Shown piece after piece: positions 47,088 to 57,402 of a stretch of DNA of 64,000 nucleotides. Every line of letters begins with the position of its first letter. Within the stretch, counting starts at the first letter, position 1. The notes under the pieces are model-generated. The model was not told the origin of the DNA and did no database searches. It saw nothing but the letters and a program-made list of their open reading frames with translations. Origin of the DNA: Saururus chinensis (lineage: Eukaryota; Streptophyta; Magnoliopsida; Piperales; Saururaceae); assembly GCA_035235625.1 (NCBI GenBank), contig CP141143.1:22675092-22739091 (forward strand), written 5' to 3'. The translations under genes and the position numbers were made by a program.

Positions 47088-47368
47088 CGGCCAGTAGTGA
47101 AGGTGACCAAGCAGTCTGCTTGGTCCTTGTGAATCTGGTCCAGTGAGGCTTATTGGTGGTCGGTCGATGCACGAAGGTTTATTCGGAATTCTTGGAGGAA
47201 GAGGCTCTGAGACTTAGCTGCCCAACTCTTGATGGTGGAGAGGGTGGCCAACACTTGTTCCCAACTACTGTTAGGTTGACTCGCAGTGGTGGGGTAGACC
47301 TCTTCTGTAGGGACGTCCACTGATGGCTGGTCATCTGTGGTGGTGTTCTGGTTTCGCCGCTCATACAC
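47088..47368 (-). pseudogene. Gypsy gag N-terminus
   Basis: A minus frame from ATG at 47368 reads MYERRNQNTTTDDQPS and SSWEQVLATLSTIKSW. The start lies about 45 bp inside the 5' LTR edge, after the primer-binding region, so it is the natural first gag codon. The hAT MITE cuts the frame at 47079. Confidence 0.6.
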
Positions 47369-47399
47369 ATAACCCGTCGCCGTGGAGGATGAGTCGAGT

Positions 47400-47414
47400 G
47401 ACTCTTATATCAGT
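47400..47414 (-). promoter_or_regulatory. Degenerate primer-binding site of the gypsy element
   Basis: The minus strand next to the 5' LTR reads TGATATAAGAGTC after a 2-base spacer. The common plant primer-binding sequence for initiator Met-tRNA is TGGTATCAGAGC; the agreement is partial, with about three mismatches. Confidence 0.45.
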
Positions 47415-47748
47415 TGATATAATCCTCTTGGGGTAGGGCTATTCTGGAGAAGATTGAGGGGGGAGAAGAGAGAAGATGAGAGGAGGCTAGAGCCCTTGCC
47501 ATAGGTAAGGATGGAGGAAGGGGAGGAGGTCGGGCAAAAGGAAGAAGACGTGAGGGAGGAGAGGGATATCGTGAGAAAGAGACAGAGGTTAGGGTAAATC
47601 AGCTTGATTAACTCCCAAATTCAATAGGTCTAAATAGTGTACAAAGGAAGCTTGGTGGGCCCACATCATAACCAACTACTACATTAAACAGCATGCAAGT
47701 AATCCTAATAAAAATTAATACTATGGCATACTGTATGCAAAATAAAGA
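47415..47748 (-). repeat. 5' LTR of the gypsy element, outer end lost
   Basis: Starts TGATATAATCC on the plus strand and aligns with the 3' LTR to AAAATAAAGA (about 47748). The next ~45 bp present in the other LTR are absent, so the true outer end and the right target duplication have been deleted or replaced. Confidence 0.72.
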
Positions 47749-48939
47749 TGGCTCACCCCTTATTGCAGCCTAACTGTAATCGACCATCCTTTCGCCAATT
47801 CATTGTAACAAATGATTCTTACTTTAAAGGTTCTACCACCTCTTTTTTATTATGAACTGGAAGAGCTCCACAGCTCTACCCGTTTCTTTATCTGTATGTC
47901 AACTTTCGGTGGGCTGAATAGTAGGATCACTTTTGATTTGGCTGCCCACTTCCTAACCAGTCCGGAATTGCCTTTTCTTTCAGAGTCATCTAATCTTGGA
48001 CTAAGGAAATTCTCACTCCCAAGTCCCAATCCCCACTTCATAACATACAAAAAGGATTCTCTTGTGTCCCCAAAATGCCAAATTAATCTTTAGCTGCATC
48101 TTCTATGCGTTCCCCCATTAGAAATTCCTTGTCATGTGGACGGGTGGTTGCAACCTCATTGTAATTTATTTGATGCTAGGCGCTTTGCACCTGATCTGAC
48201 TGCCCTCCGTTGCTCATAGTCGGGCCGTCCGTCCGCTCTGCCGCGGCCTTCACCTGGCAGGGTCGACGGCAAAGGACGACGTTACGTACTCTGCCTGTAC
48301 CCTGTTTGTAAACTATTCTGTATTTCTGTGTTGATGAAGGTCATCCCTTTCCCCACAGCATTTGCGTTATTTTTTAAACCTCCATGATGATTCTCATCCG
48401 TGAAAACAGCTCCTCCGTATGGTCTCACACTGTCACACATGTACTGTAACGGTATCTTGAACCCATGTCTTCTGCTGGTATTTGACTGCTACATCAGATA
48501 CTAGCAACATTGTCTTTTCTAGCTCGTCCTCCCTATTTGGACACTCCCCAACCTTGGAACTATGTTTTTTCTAATCCACAACCTTACAACATACAAGAAA
48601 CCCTATAAGACAACATTACTGAGGTCTGAGATTGCTATTCTATTCACTTTCACTGATATGTAAGTCAAAGAAGGGTAAATGTACTTGGCTGCCTGACTAA
48701 GACAATTACATATGCTGGGGAGGCTCTTGCCACCCCAACGCCACTGCATTTAGGGTGATTGCCCAGCTCGGTGAAGCTTTTGACCCGCTCGATTAGAATC
48801 GACTGGCACAAATACTAATGTGAAAACATAATTTCCTTTCTGCTAAGCTCCACTGCCTCCTCCCACATGAACGCACCATTATAGAGAAGGTTCTCAGTGT
48901 TTACGTGTAGAGTGTATTTTCCTTTATTTATTAGAGATA
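47749..48939. other. Gene-free sequence with a small GC-rich patch
   Basis: A plus frame at 47812-48093 and its antisense are not recognisable. 48190-48300 is GC-rich (GGGCCGTCCGTCCGC). This would be the other side of the locus into which the gypsy element inserted. No gene is supported. Confidence 0.35.
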
Positions 48940-49365
48940 GGCTAAAGTCTTTTTTATGAGAAATTTACATAAATAGGCTTGTTGGCCAACGCCCACTTTT
49001 ACTTTAAAGGAGAATCTTATATGTGAATTATAAAAATTGAGTTATATAATACACAAGCTTTGTTTTTCAAGTAAGGCCTTCGGGCCACCCTACTTTTATG
49101 GGGAATATACATATTGGACCAATGTACTTATTGTTGAAAAATGGATTAAAACATGGACTAAGCCTATTTTATAAGAAGTCTATGTAAATGGTCTTGTTAG
49201 GTATTATGAGTCTTAAGTTTACTTTTATGTGAATGAGAATCTTATATATAAATTGGTTTAAGAGAGAATAAATAGTATTATATTACCTAAAAGACATAAA
49301 TTTTATCTTTCAAGTTAGACCCTTGGGTTACCCCATTTTTGTGTAGGACATACATACTAGACTTA
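48940..49365. repeat. Diverged tandem duplication, period about 216 bp
   Basis: Copy 1 (48940-49140) and copy 2 (49155-49365) share TAAGCCTxTTTTAT-type starts, GAGAATCTTATAT(G/A)T, TTTCAAGT(A/T)AG(G/A)CC and CATACATA(T/C)T(G/A)GAC. Non-coding. Confidence 0.75.
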
Positions 49366-49369
49366 ATAC

Positions 49370-50300
49370 CTATGTAGATTAACCTACAAGCGCACTGCTG
49401 CCACCGTCTATCCGTCTAGGTTGGCTGGCAAGGTCAAGTTGGGTCAACAAGATAATAAATTTTTTAGATTAATTCTTTTGGTTTTCATTTAACCCAAATT
49501 GGGTTCGGTTTTCTCTTGTGTCCCTTAATAGGCAGACACATCTATTTGAACAGAATGAAGTGTCTTTCAATGGGATTTTCTCTATTCCTTAAAACACTAA
49601 AAATTTGTTTTCTACTTAATTCTTAATCAAATTTTCTTGTTGTCCATGAGTGTGATTGCACTTCTATGGTTTGTTGCATACACTATTTGAAGGTGCTTCT
49701 ATAGCATGTGGTAGATCGTTTATCTTGGGAGACAGATGCCCAAGGGATCATAAGAACTATTTGGGAGGATGTAATTTTGTCTTAAGGACAAAGTGTTTAA
49801 CGCTTGATTCGATCTTCAAGTTCTCAACTTTCTTTATAAGTTATACTAATCTCAATTATTAAGGTACAAAAATAACACCTATGTATGTTAACCCATATAC
49901 ATGCCACCACAACTCTCCAGCTTGGGTAGATAAGATAATTATTTCTTAGGAATAATTCTTTTAATTTTTTCTCAACCTAAAATGAGCCTGGTTTACTTAA
50001 CCCAAATGAGTCCGGTTTTCACTTTTTTAAGACTAAAAAATTGTTTTATTCATAATCCTTAATTGAATTTTTCCCATTATCTTTGTGAGAGTAATTACAC
50101 AATCCGTGTTTGCTGCATATGTTGCATAGAGGTTTATAGTGTGTGGTAGATCAAATTATCCTAAGAGACAGATGTCTAATGGATCGTATGTACCATTAGG
50201 GATGGTGTAAATATATCTTAAGGACAATGTGTTCAATGATTGATTTAATTTTTATTTTATGTAAGTTCTCCTAATCGGAATTATATCAAGGTATGAATAT
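49370..50300. repeat. Diverged tandem duplication, period about 509 bp
   Basis: Copy 1 (49370-49879) and copy 2 (49880-50300) follow each other closely. Shared phrases are TATGTA(G/T)(A/G)TTAACC, AACCCAAATxxGxxCGGTTTTC, TGTGGTAGATC, GAGACAGATG(C/T)C and TCTTAAGGACAA(A/T)GTGTT. The phrases resemble plant LTR ends, but no retroelement domain or target duplication is attached. Confidence 0.82.
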
Positions 50301-50797
50301 AAGAGTTTCATCACTAATTGAAGTTTCACTATTGTCGATCCCAATAGCTTGATGGTGCACATGCTAACACAACTTAGATGCTAATACATATGACATGATA
50401 TGCGTTAGTGTATATGTCATCGATCTAGTGGGATTAATGACCCATAAAACTTCTTCACCAACGGATTTCATGCATGCAGGCCTTAAAAGTGTAGTGCAGG
50501 AGCTTAGTGTAGTTTCACGTGTGAGATGAGTATTTGAGGAGGTAAGCATATGCAGCATTGCATAGTCATATTGTTTATAATTATTCAAAAATAAACTAAA
50601 TGTATAGAGGAGAAAGAATCAAGTATCAAATTCAATATGTGCAATCTTATACAAAGTTATTGAATTTTATATGTTTAAGCATTCTCATGTTAATAATGTT
50701 TTTAATAGCAATAAATAAGTTATTGTTTAGTGAGCAAACTGTGGAGCTATCATACCATAATTGTGTATCTCAAATGCTATTAGACTATCTTAAATTA

Positions 50798-51060
50798 CTC
50801 TTTACCCCACATTAATTTTAATTTGGTTTTTCAAATTAATAGCTCAATTTGGTTTTTCAAAGTAAATTAATTTTAATTTATTTTAAAATACCAAATAGAG
50901 CTAATAATGTAAGGATGGAAGGTCTATGTCTTTGTCGAAGGTAATTAATAATATCTCAAATATGTAATTTAATTTATTTTTAAAAACTAAATAGAGCTAT
51001 TAATATGAGACGAATGGAGTATGCCTTTGTGATAATAATTGATAATATCTCAAATATGTA
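50798..51060. mobile_element. Stowaway-like MITE debris, duplicated
   Basis: 50798-50925 has ends CTCTTTACCCCACATTAA and (reverse) CCATCCTTACATTATTAGCTC, like the other Stowaway-type copies. A second right end (AAATAGAGCTATTAATATGAGACG) lies at 50986-51009. The phrases around the two right ends are shared, including TAATATCTCAAATATGTA at about 50953 and 51043. Thus a block of about 90 bp is tandemly duplicated. The copia element inserted just right of it. Confidence 0.5.
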
Positions 51061-51068
51061 CTTTTAAT

Positions 51069-51332
51069 TGTTGAGAAAGCTCTGTATGTGGTTTGTCCTA
51101 GAATTTAGGGAGTTTGTTTACGGTTTACTAAATCACAGGAGTTTGTTTTTAACGTGTTTTATCATGTTGCTTTCAGTTATGTATAACGTGGGATAATGGC
51201 TATTGCCTTCAGTTATGTGTTAGCCTATACATAGGCTGTTTGTTTATCAATGACATATATAGAAGAAAATTAATCCGCTGCTTCATCCTCTGTTTTTTCA
51301 ACTGTTCTGTTTTTGTTCCTTTTTTCTTGACA
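51069..51332 (+). repeat. 5' LTR of the copia element
   Basis: 264 bp, TG..CA ends. Compared with the 3' LTR it has substitutions at AATTTAGG/AATTCAGG, CTTCAG/CTTGAG, GTGTTAG/GTGCTAG, CTGTTTTTTC/CTGTATTTTC and TTCCTTTT/TTCTTTTT. An open frame starting at 51240 in this LTR runs on into gag, but the natural start is after the primer site. Confidence 0.97.
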
Positions 51333-51333
51333 G

Positions 51334-51345
51334 TGGTATCGGAGC
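51334..51345 (+). promoter_or_regulatory. Primer-binding site (initiator Met-tRNA type)
   Basis: TGGTATCGGAGC lies one base after the LTR. The usual plant site is TGGTATCAGAGC, so there is one mismatch. Confidence 0.9.
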
Positions 51346-51350
51346 CTTTA

Positions 51351-52418
51351 ATGGCTTCTGAGACTTTTGTACAACCAGCCATTCCACGCTTTGATGGTCA
51401 CTATGACCATTGGAGCATGCTCATGGAGAACTTCTTGAGGTCCAAAGAATATTGGACGGTTGTTGTTTCTGGAGTAGCAGAACCAGCAGAAGGTGTTGTG
51501 CTGACAGATGCGCAAAAGATAGAGCTTGAAGGGCTGAAGTTAAAGGATCTTAAAGCAAAGAATTATCTCTTCCAAGCTATTGATCGTTCAATCTTGGAAA
51601 CCATTCTTTGCAAGGACACCGCCAAGCATATCTGGGATTCTATGAAGAAGAAGTACCAAGGTACAGCAAGGGCTAAGAGGCAGCAGCTTCAAGCACTTCG
51701 TTCGGAGTTTGAAATGCTTCGAATGAAGTTAGGGGAATCAGTTACAGATTATTTTTCAAGAACGATGGCAATCGTTAACAAGATGAGGATCCATGGCGAC
51801 AAGACAGAAGATGTTCTCATTGTTGAGAAGATTCTTCGATCCTTGACACCAAAATTTAATTTTGTTGTTTGTTCTATCGAAGAAGCTAATGATGTTGATT
51901 CACTATCAATTGATGAATTACAAAGCTCTTTGTTGGTTCATGAGCAAAAGTTTATCCAGCAGGACAAAGAAGAACATGCATTGAAAGCCTTATTAGAAAA
52001 TTACTCTACACCCAGTAGAGCTGATAGAGGGCGAGGAAGAGGCAGAGGTCGAGGTAGAGGAGGCCGAAACAACAATGATCGTGGGAACCAACAACAAAAT
52101 CATCATCATCAAGAGAGTCAATTTCAAGGAAGAGGTAGAGGACGTGGAGGCCATCACTCAACAACCTATAGATCAAAGTCAGCAGACAAGTCCAATGTTG
52201 AATGCTTCAGATGTCATCGGTATGGTCATTATAAATCAGAATGTCAAACTGATTTGAATAAACAGAGTGGAGATCAAACTAACTTTGCAGAAAAGGAAGA
52301 AGAGGTGTCTCTTTTGATGGTGTGTCACGTAAAAGAAGAAACCCAACAAAACATGTGGTACTTAACACTGGCTGCAGCAACCACATGTGTGGGGAGAAGG
52401 AGGCATTCACTGACTTAG
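51351..52418 (+). CDS. Copia Gag and start of polyprotein (355 aa to frameshift)
   Basis: From ATG 51351, just after the primer site, the frame encodes a capsid-like Gag (UBN2/retrotran_gag type; FDGHYDHWSMLMENFLRSKE near the N-terminus, DYFSRTMAIVNKMRIHGD in the middle). A GRGRGRGRGRGG basic stretch follows, then a CCHC knuckle, CFRCHRYGHYKSEC, at 52203-52244. In its relatives the same frame continues into the protease. Here the frame runs out of register at about 52363 and stops at 52418. Gag itself looks intact, so this part could still be translated. Confidence 0.9.
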   Translation: MASETFVQPAIPRFDGHYDHWSMLMENFLRSKEYWTVVVSGVAEPAEGVVLTDAQKIELEGLKLKDLKAKNYLFQAIDRSILETILCKDTAKHIWDSMKKKYQGTARAKRQQLQALRSEFEMLRMKLGESVTDYFSRTMAIVNKMRIHGDKTEDVLIVEKILRSLTPKFNFVVCSIEEANDVDSLSIDELQSSLLVHEQKFIQQDKEEHALKALLENYSTPSRADRGRGRGRGRGRGGRNNNDRGNQQQNHHHQESQFQGRGRGRGGHHSTTYRSKSADKSNVECFRCHRYGHYKSECQTDLNKQSGDQTNFAEKEEEVSLLMVCHVKEETQQNMWYLTLAAATTCVGRRRHSLT

Positions 52419-55042
52419 ATGAATCCTTTCGCAGCTCTATTAAGTTTGGTGACAACTCCAAAATTTTTGTTATGGGAAAAGGAAAGGTAACAATCCGAAC
52501 CAAAGGAAATTCCACTCACACTATTGCTAATGTTCTTTTTGTGCCAGATTTAAAGACCAACTTGCTTAGTGTGGGTCAGTTACAAGAAAAAGGATATGAG
52601 ATTTTTATCAAAGATGGCGTATGTCAGATTCAAGATGCAAAGTTGGGCTTAATTGCTCAAGTTAACATGACTGCAAATCGTATGTTCCCACTTTCTCTCC
52701 ACAACACGAATCATTCGTGTTTCTCAGCAAAATTAGAAGATGAGGCATGGCTATGGCACTTTCGCTATGGGCATCTGAATTTTGGTGGACTGAAAACACT
52801 ACAACAAAAGAACATGGTGACAGGGCTTCCTCAAATTACATCTTCTTCTCAAGTTTGTGAAGAATGTGTTGTTAGCAAACAACACTGTAACCAATTCCCA
52901 GTTGGAAAATCTTGGAGAGCAAAGAAGGCATTGGAGCTTGTTCATTCTGACATTTGTGGGCCAATAACGCCACTTTCTAATGGAGGTAAAAGATGTATAA
53001 TTACCTTCATTGATGATTACAGTCGTAAGATATGGGTTTATTTTTTGCAAGAAAAATCTGAAGCCTTTGCAGCCTTTAAAAGCTATAAAGCACTTGTTGA
53101 GAAAGAAGTTGGCAACTCAATAAAAGTTCTTCGCACGGATCGTGGTGGAGAATATAACTCACATGAATTTGCAATTTTCTGTGAGAACCATGGAATCAAG
53201 AGACAACTTACAACAGCTTATACACCCCAACAGAATGGTGTTTGTGAGAGGAAGAACCGCACTATTATGAATATGGTGCGGAGCCTTTTGACAACAAGTG
53301 GCATTCCAAAAAATTTCTGGCCTGAAGCAGTAAATTGGAGCATTCATCTATTGAATAGAAGTCCCACACTTGCTGTTCAAAATATGACACCGGAAGAAGC
53401 ATGGAGCAGAAGGAAACCTGCTGTTGACTATTTTCGAATTTTTGGGTGCATTGCCTATGCCCATATTCCAGATGAGAAGAGGAGGAAGCTAGACAACAAG
53501 GGAGAAAAATGCATTTTTCTTGGTGTTAGTGATAACTCAAAAGCTTATAAATTATACAATCCTAGCACCATGAAAATTGTCATTAGTCGTGATGTGGTAT
53601 TTGATGAAAAAAATACCTGGTTATGGAATCAAAATGGTGTTAAAGAATATATTCCAGCAGATTTTGATGATGATGAGAAATGGCAGCAGCCTATGGAGAA
53701 TATGCAAGAAGCTCAAAATGTTCCAATAGCTGATCAAAGCCCACTTGAAGTTGAATCACGAAGGCCTCAACGTGTTCAAAGAAGACCAGCATGGATGTCT
53801 GACTATGATGTAACTGGAATTGACCAAGGAGATAACCCACTAACACAATTTGCTCTGTTTTCATATTATAATCCTACCATTTTTGAAGTAGCCGTCAAAG
53901 AACCAAAATGGAGAAAGGCTATGGATACTGATATTACAACTATTGAAAGAAATAATACCTGGGAGCTATGTGATCTTTCAAAATGGCATAAGACAATTGG
54001 TCTAAAGTGGGTTTACAAGACAAATCTGAAGGAGAATGGTGAGGTTGACAAGCACAAGGCACGCTTGGTAGCTAAGGGCTACAAGCAAGAATTTGGTGTT
54101 GATTATAAAGAAGTCTTTGCTCCGGTTGCAAGGCATGATACAATCAGGTTGGTGATTGCAATGGCAGCTCAAAATTCTTGGCCTATCTTCCAGTTGGACG
54201 TTAAATCAGCATTCCTCCATGGAGAGTTGAAAGAAGAGGTATTTATCGATCAACCCCCTGGTTATATAAAACTTGGCAATGAGCATAAAGTGTATAAGTT
54301 AAAAAGAGCTCTATATGGATTAAAACAAACTCCACGGGCTTGGTATAATCGTATAGAAACTTATTTTTTGAAGGAAGGATTTCAAAAATGTCCTTATGAA
54401 CATACACTTTTTATAAGGATTGAAGATGGAGGGAAAATGCTCATTGTTTGCTTATATGTAGATGATTTAATCTACACTGGAAATAATACAGCCATGTTTG
54501 AAAGTTTTAAGAAATCCATGATGGCTGAATTTGAGATGTCTGATCTTGGCATGATGCATTATTTTCTTGGCATTGAAGTGATGCAGTCTTCTACTGGAAT
54601 TTTCATTTCTCAAAAGAAGTATGTGCAAGAAATCTTGGGCAGGTTTCAAATGAAGGATTGTAATCCTGCAAATACTCCATCTGAGTTTGGCATGAAGCTG
54701 AACAAAGATAATAGAGGAAAGAAGGTTGATGACACTCTTTACAAACAAATAGTGGGGAGTTTAATGTATTTGACAGCAACAAGACCTGATATAATGTATG
54801 TTGTAAGTGTGATCAGCAGGTACATGGAATGTCCTACTGTGATACATCTCTTGGCTGCAAAAAGAATTTTTCGGTATTTGCAAGGAACTAAGGAGTTTGG
54901 GCTATTCTACAAGAATGGAGAAAAGTCAGATTTGTTTGGTTTTACAGATAGTGATTATGCAGGAGATTTAGATGATCGAAAAAGCACATCTGGGTATGTT
55001 TTCATGATGGGGAATTTGGAGTCAAGTTTCATGGTCATCTAA
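52322..55042 (+). pseudogene. Copia Pol: protease, integrase, RT, part of RNase H
   Basis: This frame follows gag shifted by one base. Near its start it has the protease block as NTGCSNHM. Relatives have Asp where Asn15 is (codon 52364-52366), and the preceding residues lie in the gag frame. A single-base loss at that codon therefore explains both the frameshift and the missing catalytic Asp. Integrase has the zinc part (WHFRYGHL..CEEC) and a complete D,D,E core (HSDICGP, LRTDRGGEY, QQNGVCERKNRT). RT has KHKARLVAKGYKQ, QLDVKSAFLHGEL and YVDD (54455-54466, residues 712-715). RNase H starts with FTDSDYAGDLDDRKSTSGYVF. A second shift at about 55008-55020 leads to TAA at 55040. Confidence 0.93.
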
Positions 55043-55409
55043 GAAGCAACCTATTGTCACATTATCATCCACTAAAGCTGAATTTGTTGCTGCAACAGCT
55101 TGTGCTTGTCAAGCTATTTGGCTAAAGAAAATCCTTAAAGAGTTGCATTTCAAGAAGGATGGACCTACTCAGATTTATTGTGACAACAGTTCGACAATAA
55201 AGCTTTCAAAAAATCCAGTTTTACATGGTCGAAGCAAACATATAGATGTGAAGTATCATTTCTTGAGGGATCTCACGAATGATGGAGTTATTAATCTTGT
55301 TTACTGCAGAAGTGAAGATCAGGTTGCTGATATACTAACCAAGCCTCTCAAGTTTCCTGCATTTCAGAAGCTCAGGAAGCTACTTGGTGTTTGCACTTCA
55401 AATGTTTAA
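55008..55409 (+). pseudogene. Copia RNase H, C-terminal part in shifted frame
   Basis: The frame returns to that of gag and reads VSWSSKKQPIVTLSSTKAEF, IYCDNSSTIKLSKNP, HGRSKHIDVKYHFLRD and EDQVADILTKPL, then stops at 55409. These are the conserved RNase H blocks of copia elements, including the catalytic Glu in 'stKAEF' and the Asp in 'CDNSS'. It is separated from the main pol frame only by the shift at about 55008-55020. Confidence 0.93.
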
Positions 55410-55474
55410 ATTTGAGAGGAGTCTCAAAGATTCACTCTTATTAAACTGGATGTTATGTCTAGAACATCAGTTTT

Positions 55475-55484
55475 AAGGGAGGGA
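55475..55484 (+). promoter_or_regulatory. Polypurine tract of the copia element
   Basis: AAGGGAGGGA lies directly before the 3' LTR, separated by one T. It is the expected plus-strand primer. Confidence 0.92.
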
Positions 55485-55485
55485 T

Positions 55486-55749
55486 TGTTGAGAAAGCTCT
55501 GTATGTGGTTTGTCCTAGAATTCAGGGAGTTTGTTTACGGTTTACTAAATCACAGGAGTTTGTTTTTAACGTGTTTTATCATGTTGCTTTCAGTTATGTA
55601 TAACGTGGGATAATGGCTATTGCCTTGAGTTATGTGCTAGCCTATACATAGGCTGTTTGTTTATCAATGACATATATAGAAGAAAATTAATCCGCTGCTT
55701 CATCCTCTGTATTTTCAACTGTTCTGTTTTTGTTCTTTTTTTCTTGACA
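55486..55749 (+). repeat. 3' LTR of the copia element
   Basis: 264 bp, colinear with the 5' LTR without indels; five substitutions. Followed at once by the TTAAT target copy. Confidence 0.97.
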
Positions 55750-55754
55750 TTAAT

Positions 55755-57290
55755 TATTTTTAAACCAGTATTTACAATCATCAAGCATTGTAATTTAACC
55801 AAAGTTTTTTTCCTTTGATCAAAAACATTCATTTGGCTATATTTAATTTGTTGTAGTGGTTCTCATACGATCAATTTAAGATATACAACATAGACACATT
55901 TTATTGAATATTGTTCATGCCATAACACAAAATTTCCATAAGCTAAAATGTTATAATAGATAGCTGATAAAAGATTATCAGCAAAAACTTGCAATCAAGT
56001 CTTGAGCCACTTTCATAACCAACTAGGACTTTTACAGTTGTGTGTGAGTGTGTATTACTTGATTAATGCACCGTAGGAAAAAGCTGAGTGGAAGAACATG
56101 GCAACCTTACATTAATCAAGTAATATGTAGGACAAAGTTCACACTTAATGATCTGTCTGCATCATTTTCTGCCTTTATGTGCTACATGGAACCGTCGGTG
56201 CTTCTTTACACAAATTCACCACCCTCAACGTCGGTGCCCCTCTTCGTCTGCATTATGCTGATCTTTATTAGCTAGAGCGGTGATTTTAGCCAAATTTCAA
56301 ACGCCAGCAACTTTGATCTCGAACTCCGATGATTTTGGGGCCACGGACACGATTCAGCCTCTTTATCTGCATCACGTTCATCTTTACCGGGCTCGATGAT
56401 TTTAAGCAAAATTAGACATGGTTGCAGAGAATGTTTGTTTCCACTTTTTTGGCATCAAAGACGTACAGATCTCATTTTCTTGATAATAATTTGCTCCTGT
56501 TTACTTTTAGATGAACAGAACCGGAATTTCCTGTTTGAGTGGAAAAGGATGGGGCTCCGAACAAGAGCCATCAGATTCCATCCTGACTGTCGTCCGGTGG
56601 ATGGGTGTTCCCCACCACCCGTCCATTACCCGGCAGCCGCCCGGCTCCGCCCTGCTGTCCGCCGCGCAGGCTCGTCCCTCCACTAGTGTCCGAAATTTAC
56701 GCCGTCGAACCACCAATTATGGTGTCGGTGGAAGAAGATAACGCCCGCGCTTCTACATTACCGTGATTAGTGGGACACACACAACCGACAACAACTGTAC
56801 ATCCTTCGTCCGTGAGAGCTGCCCTTTTTTAACTGGTAAAAACGTTTGCTAGTATTTTATTTCCTTATTTTTTTGACTGGGACTCCTCGCCCAAAATTAG
56901 CTCTTTATAAGATTACTTTATCAACTATGCATATGATATTAGTAAGAAGCCCGCTTAGAATAACTTGTGTTCACTAGTGACTACGAGAGCCCACTTATCT
57001 TTAGCCATTTGATTTAAACCCAAGGACACATATCACTAGGGGTATAGAAGCCCCGAGTAACGCAAAATTTGACGGCTCGTAAGCCTTGGCTCACAGAGTT
57101 GTGCATGAGCCCGTGTTTTTCTAATTTTTTTCCTATTAGTAATATATAGGTGAGTTATTATTCACTATATATAAAAATGACTTTTGTATTAAATTATGTT
57201 AATTTAAAAAAAAATTTATTCACTAATGCTATTAAAATTAAAATTTTAATATTATATATTTATTAATTTTTTTTTCTATTATTTATATTG
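55755..57290. other. Gene-free sequence with a small duplication and a GC-rich patch
   Basis: CCTCTTCGTCTGCAT..TGATTTTAGCCAAATT at about 56239 recurs diverged at about 56358 (CCTCTTTATCTGCAT..TGATTTTAAGCAAAATT), period 119 bp. 56570-56720 is GC-rich and carries unrecognised frames on both strands (56396-56686 plus; 56716-56507 minus). 57110-57290 is very AT-rich. I assign no gene. Confidence 0.35.
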
Positions 57291-57299
57291 TTGGTTTTT

Positions 57300-57402
57300 A
57301 TTTTTAAGTTTTGGCATATTATTATTTTAAGTGTCTTTTATGTTTTTTTAACTTGAGGAAATAAAAATTTAGCTAATTTGATGTAGAACCCATAGGGGTC
57401 TC
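57300..57402. repeat. Left remnant of the 57-bp tandem array
   Basis: TTTAGCTAATTTGATGTAGA followed by ACCCATAGGGGTCTC matches the units right of the solo LTR (59365-59605). It shows that the LTR inserted inside the array. Confidence 0.75.

Larger units (their letters stand above)
37575..47748 (-). mobile_element. Old Ty3/gypsy chromovirus, nested insertions
   Basis: A minus-strand element. Its 3' LTR is at 37575-37939 and its truncated 5' LTR at 47415-47748. Between them, in minus order, are Gag, zinc knuckle, protease, RT, RNase H, integrase and a chromodomain-like tail. That order and the FFDD reverse transcriptase box are those of chromoviruses of the Reina/CRM kind. A family B solo LTR (39155-43873) interrupts it between RNase H and integrase, and a hAT MITE (46754-47079) interrupts gag. 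Removing both leaves about 5.1 kb, normal for such an element. Stops, frameshifts and LTR divergence of roughly a fifth show an old, inactive copy. Confidence 0.88.
51069..55749 (+). mobile_element. Ty1/copia retrotransposon, nearly complete (4681 bp)
   Basis: LTRs of 264 bp at 51069-51332 and 55486-55749 both run TGTTGAGAAAG to TTTCTTGACA. A perfect TTAAT target duplication flanks them (51064-51068 and 55750-55754). Primer-binding site, gag, protease, integrase, RT and RNase H follow in the copia order, then a polypurine tract. The LTRs differ at five single-base positions by my count (about 1.9%), so the insertion is young. Two frameshifts, in protease and before the end of RNase H, break the single gag-pol frame. 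As it stands the copy is non-autonomous. Confidence 0.97.

Noticed and set aside
56396-56741. Short frames in a GC-rich patch
   Set aside because: Unrecognised, overlapping on both strands, and without splice or start support.
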